64,000 nt of DNA. Source: Acanthaster planci. Taxonomy: Eukaryota; Echinodermata; Asteroidea; Valvatida; Acanthasteridae. Numbering within the stretch: position 1 is the stretch's first letter; every line of letters begins with the position of its first letter. Below the pieces are notes generated by a model. It was given only the letters and a program-made list of their open reading frames with translations, did not search any database and was not told the origin of the DNA. The DNA is taken from contig NW_019091578.1 in the NCBI RefSeq assembly GCF_001949145.1, positions 172,859 through 236,858 of the forward strand. The letters run 5' to 3'. Position numbers and translations under genes: made by a program. This document shows, in pieces, positions 44,711-56,400 of this stretch.

Positions 44711-45384
44711 CAAATATTTCATTTTAATTTCTCACCTCCCACTCAAAGGTGGTGGTACTGCTTTCATAAGTGCGCATTTTAAAAAATGGCAACGTACCTC
44801 CAATCCGCTGGAGTCACATTCGTGAACGGAGAGGACGTTCATTGCCCAAAGGGTGCACTGAACTAATTCAGCCTCCATTGGAAAGAGTGTAAAATCAACA
44901 AGGTTTGGAGCCCCATTGCGGGCATCTGAAGTCCCTGAGACCTCGCAAACAAAAAAACAATGTGTTCTTTGGTGCTTCAGATTTCATATGATTTTCAATT
45001 TTTAGTAGGTTAACCAATAAATTATTTAATTATCTGCCAAAACAAACTCACCTTCAAAAAGTGAACGTTCCAAAGTCGTCTCAGATGAAGCCATTTTTCA
45101 AATGACATCCATCACCGTTCGGAGGCTCTTCTGACAAATTTTCAATCACATTTCTGTCTGCTTTGCCCACAGATTGGAGCCCCCAAATCTACAGAGATAA
45201 CTCTGGGCCATACTTACACAATCCCACAATTTCTTGGCCCACACAGACACCTATTTTCGAAGGAATTTGTGTGTGGGGGGGGGACTTTTCGAGCGCCTCC
45301 GCGTCCTGGCTGAGAATTTCCCATGAATTGGGTGGTGCACCCCAAAGAGAGCTTGTACGAACTTGAACGGTAGTTGTGGCAGCC

Positions 45385-45842
45385 TTTATGGGTGCAGTCC
45401 ACTAATTCAAGTGAGAATTTTTGGCCAGCCCATCAGCATTAAAAGTGCTCCCCCACAGTGTCTTTTGAAAAAGGAGATTGTATGCCCCCCCCAAAAAAAA
45501 TGGTGAGATTGTGTAAATCGTTGCCAGAATCAGTTCCCTGGGTCTTTAGGCTTTCATCTGAGAGCAGCTAGAATGGCTAAAAATACGGTTGAAAAATGGT
45601 CCCAAGTACCTAGAAAAATGGCTGCAAGCAGACTTCGGAAAAATCACTTTTGGGGGTGGGGTAATTTTGTTTTGTGGGAATAACTTAAAATGTAATCGGT
45701 TAACCCACAGAAAGTTGAAAGGAAAGTGAAAGATTGGGATCATAGTACAATAATTTAACGTGTGTTTCAGATACCTCAGGGATGTTGGTACGCATGTTAT
45801 TGGACCCCGAACAATGCTGAGGTTGTTTCCAATGGGGCTTGA
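45385..45842 (+). repeat. Repeat shared by the upstream regions of copies B and C
   Basis: It shares, in order with 52951-53325: GGTGCAGTCCAC, ATTCAAG, GGCCAGC, AGCATTAAAAGTGCTCCCCC, ACAGT, TGTAATCGGTTAACCCACAG and CAGGGATGTTGGTACGCA. A more diverged relative is at 9560-9720. It ends about 350 bp before the copy B start codon. Confidence 0.65.
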
Positions 45843-46148
45843 ACTTTATTAGTGGACTACATCCTCAATGTCAACAATGGGAATTCCGTAATATAATATA
45901 TATACTATTTGGGGAATTCCCAAAGTTATGACTGACCATCGGATATTTCAGCTTTCACGGTCCTACCTCCATGGTGGAAGCTAGTGCAGTTTCAAGATAA
46001 ATTCTTGTGATTATCTTCCTGACATCGACAATGTCTTTTCGTTCATGTTGCTACAACCCAAATATTTATGGTGATCGGATAAATTTAGGAAGTAGGATTT
46101 GCCTTGCTTGCCTCGGCTGATTTCAAGTTAAGCTGACGAGAAACGTAA

Positions 46149-46158
46149 TTGAGGGCGC
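46149..46158 (+). promoter_or_regulatory. GAGGGCGCG motif upstream of KLHDC10 copy B
   Basis: TGAGGGCGCG lies about 40 bp before the copy B start codon. It shares the AGGGCGC core with motifs near copies A and C. It is short, so chance occurrence is possible. Confidence 0.25.
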
Positions 46159-46192
46159 GTCTTGACGTGCACTGTGCGTGTATTAAGTAAAA

Positions 46193-49100
46193 ATGGACAA
46201 GGTGGATGTAGGAAAGTTCGTTCGTGTCTGGCCGCAAGGTAAGCGAGGAAAGAATGCCCTTTATAGATACCGGACGCCACTAATTTTTCCTTGTAGTGAC
46301 CTGTTAACAATCTAGAAGCAATTTGTTTTCTCATCCAGTCTATGTCAGGATCTGGGCAGGTACTTCGAAATCAGTTTTCTCATAAACTTGCCAAAATCCC
46401 ATTTCTCAGTTTTGGGGTCCTTTGGTGCTCAGTACAGACATTAGACTTTTAAAACCAGGAAATAGAAACATTTTTATTTAAAATCTTTGAAATTGCACCT
46501 TTGGATTTCAATTAACCTGATGAAAAATTGTTGTTTTGCAATTTTAACCCATATTTTGATGCTTTTTGGTTTTATGCTTATCAATTTGCATATTCATGAG
46601 CAGAACTATGATGTCATCCAAGGCACTGAATCTCAATGTTGCACTGATTTGTGCACAGAAAAATTTCTAGAGTTTTATAACCACTGCTATAGCGGATTTC
46701 ATTTTCTTTGGCATTTTATTGCTGTATGGCGATAATCCAGCAAAAATCCTTTTCACAGAAATGTTCCCAGATAGCAAATTTGGGGTTCACCGTAACGCAA
46801 CCTGAACCATGTCTTCCTGGATTTACATCAAAGCAAAAGCGCCCTCACTTGTCCAGAAATGCTTGGTCAATTTTTAATGTCTGAAAAAGTGCACCGTTTA
46901 TTACATGTAACTCAAAAAAGATGTCCAACAGTCTTCATACAAGGAAGAAGAGTACAGAGATACACAAGAGTTGAAAAGTGATTCTAAGAAAAATTCATTT
47001 CCTGGATCCTTTAACGAATTTTTTTTTTTTTGGTTGCTTTTTCTAAGCTAGGCACGGAGCCTCATCCAAGAAGTGGTCATTGCTGTGCAACAGATGGTTA
47101 CAATCTCATCGTGTATGGTGGATACCATCCTGAATATCACAGAGCTGAACCAGGTCATGGAGAAGTCATCATAGAAAATCAAGTTTTCACTGAAGTATGG
47201 TTATATTTTACTTTATAGGGGAATTCTCATCATTTAGTACAGATCGACTCTTTTCAGAGGCAGTGTTTAATTTTGTTGATCAAAAGTATCTACATCCACG
47301 GGTTAAAAATTGCTTGCGCTCTTTCATAAAGTGGACGTATGTGTGTGTTATAGCAAGTCATAACATCATAGAACATCTATGTACCACCTGTCTGCAAGCT
47401 TGCTGTAATCACAGGAATGGATTCTAATTTCAGTCATAGCACTGCCAAGCAGCACATTCATGTATGTAGTGTGTTACATACAATCTTTTGATGATGGATT
47501 TTGCAGATGTGGTGCTTTAACTTTGCCACGGAGACCTGGCATGAAGTGGAGACAGAAGGGGATGAACCAACTGCCACTACAGGCATGTCAAGTGAGTCCA
47601 GCATGGCATCAGATGATCAGATCATTCATATCCAGTGTCCTAATGAAAAACAAAAACAGTTTGGGACAGTTTGTACTTTTACAAAAACTACATACTCCTT
47701 TTTCTATATAAATTTTCAACATGTCCATATTATTTATATTTCCTTCCAAAGGATTGCATTTGGTGCAATGGAAACACAGGCTGAGGTATGATTTTGAAAT
47801 TCTGTTTGGGCTGAGTGGACATCATGGCTTAGCTGGAAAGAGACAGGCGGATACTTAATTTCTTCAAGTCATGTATACACTCACTGAGTTCAGTCTAAAT
47901 CACAGTCTGACAGGATCAATGCATCAGAGAATGAGTCAATAATGTGCCAACTGGGCCTTTTGTCTGAGCCCCCCCCCCAAGCTCCCTCTCGTGTACCATG
48001 GAGGAATCTCTTTTCTTACCAGTTTACATTAATGCATTAGGTTGGGTCATTTTTTTCTCTGTGTCCAGTGATATACATCCATCGCCCTGAAAGACTGTTG
48101 TTGCATGGAGGATCTGGCCATCCTTGGGGACAAAACACCAATGGAGACCTGATTGTCTTTGAACTGCTTCAGAAGAGATGGACATCATTGAGGTGCATAG
48201 GTGATTGCCCTGCTCCAAAGTATGGACAGGTAAGTCCTTATTCTGCTTAGTAATTAGCTATCATTGGCTTTCTGATATTTTGTACCTGTCTCTGAAAATT
48301 TAGTAATTGTTCTTTAACTATAATTTGCTGTTTTGGGCTTCCCTGTGCAGGCAATTATTGTTAGACAGGGCCATCTGTACTGCTATGGAGGCTGTCGTTG
48401 GCTCCCAGACACAGAAAATTTCTTGTTCAATTCAGAGCTTCATCACCTAGACCTGGAGAGCAAGGAATGGTCGATGCTGTCTAATGAACCAGAAAATGCA
48501 TCACGTGTCATGTACAAGCATGGCTTGGCTCTGTATGAGGAGAAACTGTACATCGTGGGAAGTAGTTACAGGGATTTGTACTCATTAACTCATCAAGAAA
48601 AGGTAATGGAATTGATGGTGGGAAATAGTAAAGGTTGAGCTTCATGCATTGTTTACTTACCCTTTGAATATCTAACTTAAAGCAAGTTCAGTCAAGACTC
48701 AAGAACCAATGGTTAACCAAAGTTCAACTAAATATCCTTATGCACAGTAGTCTGCAATGGATGGTTATGCTACCAGAACTTCAAAAGTTTGAGTCCGGCA
48801 GAGAGTTTGGAACAGTCATACTCCTGTTGATAGCCTCAATGGTGTGCAAACTACAGGGAATCCTTGTTTCTTGCACAGACAGATTTTAAACGGGGAATTC
48901 CCAGAGTTAGGACATTGATAAGGTACACTGCAGTGTTTGTCAGCTGATGGGCACCTTTCTTCCCTTCTGATAGATCCATGTGTATGATTTGCGCACGAGA
49001 GAGTGGAGGAGTGAAGAAACGCTGCGTTGTCCCAATCACGGATTTCCGAGGCAGAGAAAATATCATGGCTGGGTGCAGTGGAACAATGGTGGGTGATGTT

Positions 49101-50591
49101 AGCTAGACAACTTGTCTCTTTCCTGATTATGTACAATGTCTAAAATTAAGTCTACCGGTAATTCTTTTCACAAATTTACGTGCAAATTTAGAGACTTCAC
49201 ATGGTGCTACAGGACACCTTTAGTAATAATAGCATCAAACCATTTATAAGGCGCACAGTATCTAACAGCGTCTGCAATTCAAAATGCGCCGATATATTAT
49301 CATCCCTGCACATTGGTCTCACATTTTCTGAGCATTCCTGAAACCATCTCATCAGTTCTCTGGGGAGTATACTAGCCCAATGCTGCCATTGCAAACAAGG
49401 TGTAAACGGCTAAACATAATGGTGTCCGCCCTCACAGGTACCCATTTACTCCTGGATGGAGAGAGGCACATAGCGATAAAGTGAATTACCCAATATCACA
49501 ATACGCTGCCAACAGCTGGATTCAAACCCCCGACCCTATGAACAGAAGCTACAAACCCTAACCACCTGGCCACATGCCTATGATTCATGGTCACTCAACA
49601 GAATGCAATTTCTTAGTCCATTTTGTCATTTCACGGTATCCATTGATCTACATTGCAAAGTTGAAAGATATTGCTAGGATTTCTGTTTAATGATTTTATA
49701 TTTTGATTATGTTGTGTTGAAAGGAGATAAAACAATTGCGCCATTAAACACAGTTCATGTAAAAACATACCAAAATGATTTATGACTTTACAGACCATTT
49801 ATATTGTGGGAAAACTTAAGGTAATAGATGCCCATGGGCTGCTGTGTGTTTTCCAAAGGAATGTTCATGTAGCATATGCTATATCAAATCTGATACTGCA
49901 TTCCATTTCCAACCTGTCACTTACCTTTCAATTTAATTGCTTTACAGAAAAGTTGATAACCAAGCTGTTTGCTTAACTTGTTAATTGCAGAGATCTACAT
50001 ATGTGGTGGCCACAACAACAGAGTTGTGTTAAGAGATGTGTGGAAGCTAGAGTTACCTAGCTTACAGTGGACTCGTTTGCCCACAGACATGCCAATCACA
50101 ACATATTTCCACTCAGCTGCTATAACACCTGTAAGATTTAGGGCTTTTTCATCAAGTTGCCCATGACAAGACTGTCATTTGATTAAACAGATCAAAATGA
50201 GCCTTGTTTTGCCAGGTTTAGTTTCCAGTTGGAACACAAAGATCTTTCTACTCATAAGAACAATCATCTCTTTTTAAAATGTTTCTCTTCTCGATAACCA
50301 TGAATACCTGTCATTTCATTTTTTTCAAGTTGTTCTATGTTGTTTTTCTCTCCTGTGTTCTCTCCACAGACCAAATGCCTATACACATTTGGAGGGATTA
50401 ATGATCTAGAGGATCGTCCTCGGACCAATGCTGTCTTCAGAATCTGGCTGGCTATTCCGCCTCTTCTGGACCTTGCCCTGAAAAAGGTTCTGTCTCTCCT
50501 ACCGAACAGAAACCCTGAAACTATCACAAGACTTCATCAAGACCTGGGCATTCCTGCAAATGTGATGGACAAATTGAGACATGTTGAATGA
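46193..50591 (+). CDS. KLHDC10: KLHDC10-like kelch protein, paralogue B
   Basis: Eight coding exons: 46193-46238, 47052-47194, 47507-47591, 48069-48229, 48351-48602, 48974-49088, 49991-50130 and 50370-50591. They total 1164 nt, 387 aa plus stop. Start MDKVDVGKFVRVWPQ parallels paralogue A (VGKFV), and intron positions and phases equal those of A. Blades show RSGHCC/LIVYGGY, LLLHGGS, LYCYGGC, YKHGLALYEEKLYIVGSSY, IYICGGHNN/LRDVWKLELPSLQW and LYTFGG. The BC-box-like PLLDLALKKV is at residues 345-354, followed by VLSLLPNRNPETI as in A. A and B share features absent from copy C (MWCFN after exon 2, no GGGTS turn), so they are sisters. The expected role is substrate receptor of a CUL2 ubiquitin ligase; the substrate is unknown. 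A tRNA-derived SINE sits in intron 6. Confidence 0.94.
46540..47012 (+). repeat. About 470-bp repeat, second copy (KLHDC10 B intron 1)
   Basis: Partner of 43262-43735, filling most of copy B intron 1 and ending about 40 nt before exon 2. Confidence 0.55.
49437..49578 (-). mobile_element. tRNA-derived SINE
   Basis: Read on the minus strand it starts GGCATGTGGCCAGGTGGTTA, with an A-box-like TGGCCAGGTGG (49562-49572) and a B box GGTTTGAATCC (49518-49528) about 34 nt later. It ends in CCAGGAGTAAATGGGTACC. The head resembles a tRNA but acceptor pairing is poor, so it is a SINE, not a tRNA gene. It lies in KLHDC10 B intron 6. Confidence 0.7.
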
Positions 50592-50845
50592 CTCGGCTGG
50601 GAGCTTGCGTGCATGCTAGAGTGCTCAGTGTTTCACCTTGACTGTCACTCTGTCTTGAATTATGCACTTCACCTGTTGTCATTTATGACCAATCATAGTA
50701 GAACTAGATGTTTTGCTTTCAAATGATGCATTTTGTATACTCATTTGCTTTCAAACATACATTATTCAGTAGATTGCGAGTAGCTTTGGGGGGTTTTGTT
50801 ACTACAGTAATGCCTCATCCAATTGTTTCCTGGCTGATATATACG

Positions 50846-51290
50846 ATCATTCGATCGAATATTCGATCGAGAATCGAATTTTTCAATATTATTTTCCAAA
50901 TTTGAATATTCGAATGCAAAATTCATGAAAAGGAACGGGAATTTCCTTTGTTTTAAATGAGAAAAATTACACTATGGAGGCTTGTTTCAAGCAGATTCAA
51001 ATGAAAAATTATTCAAAATGTAAATTATTCGTTACTCAATATAAAAGGAATAGAAATTTTCGCCAGGGCAAGGAGTACTGTTCATCTCTTAATCTTACTA
51101 AACCATGGCTGGAGATACTCTTTGATGTGAGAAGCTATTGTAGTTATCATAATGTACGATTGTGTACATTATTACAATTGATTTTGTATATGGTTTGTTC
51201 CTCAACAATATGCCGGTCGGTACAACCAAATATTCAGATATTGATCGAATTGGAGGTCAAATATTCAACTAGTGAATTATTCGAATTAAC
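50846..51290. repeat. ATTCGA-rich fold-back region
   Basis: The left end carries repeated ATTCGATCGAATATTCGATC-type palindromes. The right end has GATCGAATTGG, AAATATTCAA and TTATTCGAATTAA. This looks like the two ends of a decayed inverted-repeat element. Confidence 0.4.
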
Positions 51291-51630
51291 TCAGCCCTAA
51301 ATATAGCACTGTGGCAATTCTGGCTTGTGTCTTAGGACTAAGCATTCAACACATGGAAATTTACCCCCAATTGCCAACATACGCCCAAAAAATTACACTT
51401 TGGGAACTTGGCTTACTATTCTTTGTAAAGTAGAAATGAAATTTTGTGTTTGTGTGAACATTTTGCGTTTTATTTCTGAATTGTCCTTCGTGCAAGCTTT
51501 TCTCTCTTGCCATTTGTCCAAATCATTTCCTTTAATAATTTTGATAATGGTTAGTGTAGGTTGTAGAACAAATCAGTATTTAACTACTTGTCACATTATT
51601 ACTTTTGTAAATGTCGTAATATTTACAAAT

Positions 51631-51898
51631 AGGTCATTTGGGAGACATTTTGCGGTAAATTGTTCAGCGTTACGGAGACATTGGCTTTTAATGAAACATT
51701 TAAGTGTCTCCCTATTTTCAAACTACCAGAAAGAGGCCGAATTTTACTAAATTTTGAGAGATTATAAATTAGGGTCTAAAATGAAAACATACAAATTAAG
51801 ATTGGTTCTGATCAGATTAGGGAATATTGAATTATGGGACAGTAAAGTTGGAAAAAATTTTGTGCACGTTCTTATGGCAATGTCTCCCTAATGACCCA
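51631..51898. mobile_element. Non-autonomous DNA element with terminal inverted repeats
   Basis: The left end AGGTCATTTGGGAGACATTT matches, inverted, the right end AATGTCTCCCTAATGACCCA (18 of about 20 nt). It is about 268 bp with no coding capacity. The target-site duplication is not clear. Confidence 0.6.
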
Positions 51899-52747
51899 TT
51901 AGCGGTAATTATTATCAGCAGGTTCTACAATCATGACTGAAAGTTCTAAATTGCCTTTGTATTTCACATTTTATTTTTATTCTAACTAAATCTTGACACA
52001 AACAATTTGTAATATAACTGAGATAATATTTTGTTTTTAACTTTAAGGAGTTTGCTAATGCACAGATTTGTTAATCAATAATTCCAGTAAAGCTGATTTT
52101 TCCATTTTCTACCTTTGAAAAAATTGGCTGCTGTAAATAACCTGACATCTGTAGTAAAGATGGCATTTCAATTCCAGTTACAATGGATCTCCAAGTTTGA
52201 AAATTTGAGAGTTAATTCCCGCCAAAAGTTTTGTTTTGCCAAAATATTCATTCGGATGTTTTTGGAGCATGTTTTTATCTTTTGCTTTCAAAGTTAAGTA
52301 CAGTTACACTTTTGCACCAAATTATTTTGGTTTGACCAAGCGAAAATAAAATAAGCTGCTGGCTTTGTATTGGAATCAGTCTGATTGTAATGCAAAGTCA
52401 TTGTTGTGAGTATGATGTAATGCTTCACTTTCATCTTCAAAGAAAGAAAAGGCACAGTTTTCCAGCAAAGCATAATGACGTCAGCTTACCCTTCCAAGTA
52501 AGAAAACATCTCAATAAATGGTAAAAAAATCAAATTACCTCTGGAAAAAAAAAGAATAATTTAATTCATATTTTTCAGGTATGGGCCTAAAGAATGTAAT
52601 TAAGCCTACCAGTTTTAATTTGTCACTTGATTCAGTGATATTCTTTATCCAGTGGCTTACTTGAGTTAAACTGGAAGTTTTTGTCATTTCTGTTTTCTTT
52701 TTAATTCAGAGTGCTAATTACATCTGGAGCAATTTAAAAAGACTTCC

Positions 52748-52826
52748 ATATACGAACAACACTAATTTTCTCTTGAAATATTATAACAGCCACCAGAAAG
52801 AGATAATATGTCCTAAAAAGTGAAGT
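52748..52826 (+). repeat. Short dispersed repeat upstream of copy C
   Basis: Partner of 37902-37980, sharing ATATACGAACAACACTAATT, AAATATTA and GTCCTAAAAA in order. Confidence 0.4.
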
Positions 52827-52950
52827 TCAGCAAAGAAAATTCTGAAGCATTTACTAAGAAAACAGATTTTTTCAGGGAAGTTCTCATAGGTTTGTGCACA
52901 GTGATATCAAGTGTTGTGCGTATACTGAGAACTCTTTCCAATTAATGCTT

Positions 52951-53325
52951 TTATTGAGGGTGCAGTCCACCCATTCAAGCGAGAATTTCTGGCCAGCTAA
53001 TTAGCATTAAAAGTGCTCCCCCCACAGTATCTTTTGAAAGCTACTGTTGAAAAATAGTCCCAAATGCCAGAAAAAGTTGAGGGTTGTCACTTGAAAAATG
53101 GCTGCACTGAAGCAGACTTTGGAAAAATCATTTTTGGGGGATAATTTTGTTTTGAGGGAACAACTCAAAATGTAATCGGTTAACCCACAGAAAATTGAAA
53201 AGAAAGTAAAAGATTATGGATCATACAATAATTTAACATGTGTTTCAGATGCCTCAGGGATGTTGGTACGCAAATTATTGGGCCCCGAGCAATGCCGATT
53301 TTACACTGTTTTCAATGGGCCTGAA
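52951..53325 (+). repeat. Repeat shared with the copy B upstream region
   Basis: Partner of 45385-45842 but about 80 bp shorter through internal deletions. It ends about 90 bp before the copy C start codon. Confidence 0.65.
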
Positions 53326-53364
53326 TCCTTTGACCGACTTTTACTCACAAATTTTAGAGTGACT

Positions 53365-53383
53365 GTGCCGGTAGAGGGCGCTG
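53365..53383 (+). promoter_or_regulatory. CTCF-like AGAGGGCGC motif upstream of KLHDC10 copy C
   Basis: GTGCCGGTAGAGGGCGCTG sits 32 bp before the copy C start codon and matches the motif at 36757-36775 over its flanks as well as its core. It may be a core-promoter or insulator site. Confidence 0.35.
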
Positions 53384-53414
53384 TTCTCAACAGTATTACT
53401 TTGCAGATGTCGAC

Positions 53415-56400
53415 ATGGCAGTTCGAGGCAATTATGTGACGGCAGTATTCCAGACAAAATTCAGTCAAGATCCGATACCGGAACGTGCTGGAATCAAGCG
53501 AGGAAAATGTGTTACAATCACACCAAGAAAAAATCCCAAAATCGGTACGATAATTAAAGTGTTATTACTAGCAAAGGGAACTTAAACTTTATTCAATTTA
53601 ACTGTCTTGACCCTGCTAACTAGTCTGTAGCCTAGGCTACATGTAATAGGCCCTATACTTAACAGTACTAGGAATCTGTATGTGTATTCATTCATTTCCA
53701 CAGTGTTCACAAATAAATACATGTACATAATATCTACAAAAATGGTTTGACAAGAGAGTGAAGACTGAGGGGGGCCCAAAAGAAGCTAAGCTTGTGAATA
53801 TGGGTCCCTTGTACATACATATAATGAGCGTTTTGAGCCAAAATGCAACATGCATATAATTATTATAATCATCAACAGTTAAAGTGATTATGGTTCAAAA
53901 CAAATACTGGACTTTTAAAGACGTTACCCTATAGAACATAAATTACACAATACAGACAAGGACAAACAACGGACAGTACATAATGCCAATTTGAGGACTA
54001 GGCCCTATGACTGAGGTATCAAGTGTAAATCAGCAATGACCATTCAATAAAATGGATTTAAAGGTTCGCTTAAAAGTTGAAAAATTTTACTTTGTCTCAA
54101 TGAATTACTTAATGAATTCCATAACTTTGGACCACGATATCTAATAGTTTTTTGTGCAAAAGAAGAACGAGTTGATGGGAGGTGAAAACAAAGAGCTTGC
54201 CGGGTGAAATGAATGTGTACATCCTAATTCTGCAGAAAAATGGAATTCATGGAACAAGCCAGCTATTTGACTATGAACCAGTACTGATATGCTTTTGCTT
54301 TTGTAGTCTCGTGGGTTACGCTGATGTTACTAAAACGATGAAAAAACTTTGCCGTCTGCATGACACAGTCATGAAGTGCACATGTCAGGAGCAGTGGCGT
54401 AGCTAGGATTTTACCAGTGGGGGGCACTGGGGGGTGCAAGCATCTAATGGGGGGCACCAGCTTTCAGTGATGTGTTTTTTGGGGGCAAGTTTTTTTAGCC
54501 TTGTTCAATATCCATGTATCTGTTTGTTTATTTTTAGTGGGGGGGGCACCTGGAGGGGGGCACCGGGAATTTGGGGGGGGTATGTGCCCCCCAGGCCTTC
54601 CCTGGGCTACGCCCCTGGTCAGGAGTAGCTGTTGGCTACAGCTTTAATAGACATGTGTGTGCGCATGTGTAACTCTTAGCCACAGCCGGCCTGACAGGTG
54701 TCAAGAACTGAAGCAACAAAGAAAAGGTTGGATACATCATATTATTAGTTCACCTAATGACATTAATATGTCAGTATTTTAGAAGATAAAATTCTTAGCA
54801 CTCACTTTTCATGTAAACTGATTTTTGTTCTGCCATAGATTTCAGGAGGCCACATAAACCCTGTGCCCGCAGTGGCCATGCAGCTGTTGCTGACAGCAAC
54901 AACTTGTACATCTTTGGTGGTTATAACCCCGATCTAGAAACCTTACAGGACTACTTTGGTCCAGATGAAGAGATGTTGTTCCCTCTTTTCCAGGAGGTAA
55001 GTAGCTCTGTAATCAAGGGAAAAAAGAGAAGTATTATTACTAATAGCATGTCTACAGTAGAGCCAGATCTAGTAGATAGTGAAAAGATGATGGACTGGAA
55101 TGCATGTTGTGAAGCAAGAGAGTAAATAGACTGTGTATGTCCTAGTGATGGAGCTGAAGATACATGCTGTATTTGCTTTGCTCTTCCATAGAAAAAAAAA
55201 TCAAAAAGTAGAATAGGATTGTTTTGGAAAATTGGAATGTCCCCCATTCACAGAATTCTACCGCATTATATTTATGCTAAAAGTAAGAACTCACTTTTGA
55301 GCAACTGCAAATATGCATCTGAGTTATCCTAATTGTTTTGATTAGTAGTTTTTAAGCAGTATCGTCCTTTAAGTATCTGAGAATGCTCTTGTTCTACAAG
55401 TAAAGGGAACCCCCAAAATAGTAGCCCAAACCCCTTGGGTGTTAGAAAATTCTATTCAAATTAAAATTACTTGGACGTTTCCCTTCCTGAGGCATGGATC
55501 ATTATAAGTGACAGTTCTTTTGCCGATTAATGATTTTTCCAGGTTTGGCGATATAACTTTGACACCAATATGTGGAGGAGGTTAAACACGCGGGGACATA
55601 TTCCCATGCAACTGGCGTCCATGTCCATGGTACTCTTCAGCAGTTATATACTGGTATTTGGTGGTACTGGTTTCCCATTTGGTCCAACTACCAGCAATGA
55701 TGTCTGGTACCTGAACCTCAAGGACAAGCGATGGAAGTCACTCAAAGCAAAGGAATGTGAAACAAAGCAACCAGTGCCAGGCTATGGACAGGTTGGACTT
55801 CTCCACTTTCTTGACTCGCAGTTTTAGGCCATTTTCCAATACTCGACTAGGGTGCCTTCTCAGGCTTCAACTGTTTTTTTTTTACTTCCTGACTTTGAGG
55901 TTATAAGTGCAATAGTAAGTCTGATAGTGCCAAAAATATCAAGTAAGATGCAGAAGAGCCAAACATTACAGTACTTCAATTTAAGTTAAACACTTCAGGC
56001 CCACAATCAAGGATTTGATTTCCTACACGAAGCCTGAGACAGAGAGAAGTTGAGTATTGGAAAATGGCCTTAGTTGAAATATTGTGGCACTATTGAAATA
56101 AATGTCAATAATACATCAAAATCACTTACATGCAACTTGGTTTACTTACAGGACTCTTAAGTACACTTTTCCTCAACATCAAGTTTCCATTCTGTAAATT
56201 TGATGAACACCAATTCTGTGCTTGGTTGTTATTCATCAATCAACAGGCTATGGCCGTCATTGGCAATCATCTACATGTCTATGGTGGCACAACAGGTTGG
56301 GATTACAACTCTGATGTCCATCGCTGCAACTTGACCACAGGCCAGTGGGAGCGATTATTCAGTCTGGAAGAATTCTATACCAGTAGGGTCCGAAAAAACA

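Larger units (their letters stand above)
42359..46192 (+). other. Spacer between KLHDC10 copies A and B
   Basis: It holds the copy A 3' UTR, a perfect-arm hairpin (42756-42883), a repeat shared with copy B intron 1 (43262-43735), a 3 x 31-bp tandem repeat (44233-44325), a GTTT-rich tract (44641-44710) and a longer repeat shared with the copy C upstream region (45385-45842). The last 50 bp before copy B include GAGGGCGCG. I see no coding exon. Confidence 0.7.
50592..53414 (+). other. Spacer between KLHDC10 copies B and C
   Basis: It holds the copy B 3' UTR (no convincing AATAAA close to the stop), an ATTCGA-rich palindromic tract (50846-51290), a TIR element (51631-51898), a short repeat (52748-52826) and the repeat shared with the copy B upstream region (52951-53325). 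The AGAGGGCGC motif is at 53365-53383. I see no coding exon. Confidence 0.65.

Noticed and set aside
47507-47791. Extended open frame beyond copy B exon 3
   Set aside because: The frame reads through the GTGAGT donor at 47592. The paralogue A structure and the exon 4 phase show that splicing occurs there.
51325-51750. Plus-strand open frame of 141 codons between copies B and C
   Set aside because: It runs into the TIR element at 51631 and has no similarity I recognise. AT-rich composition gives low-complexity translation.
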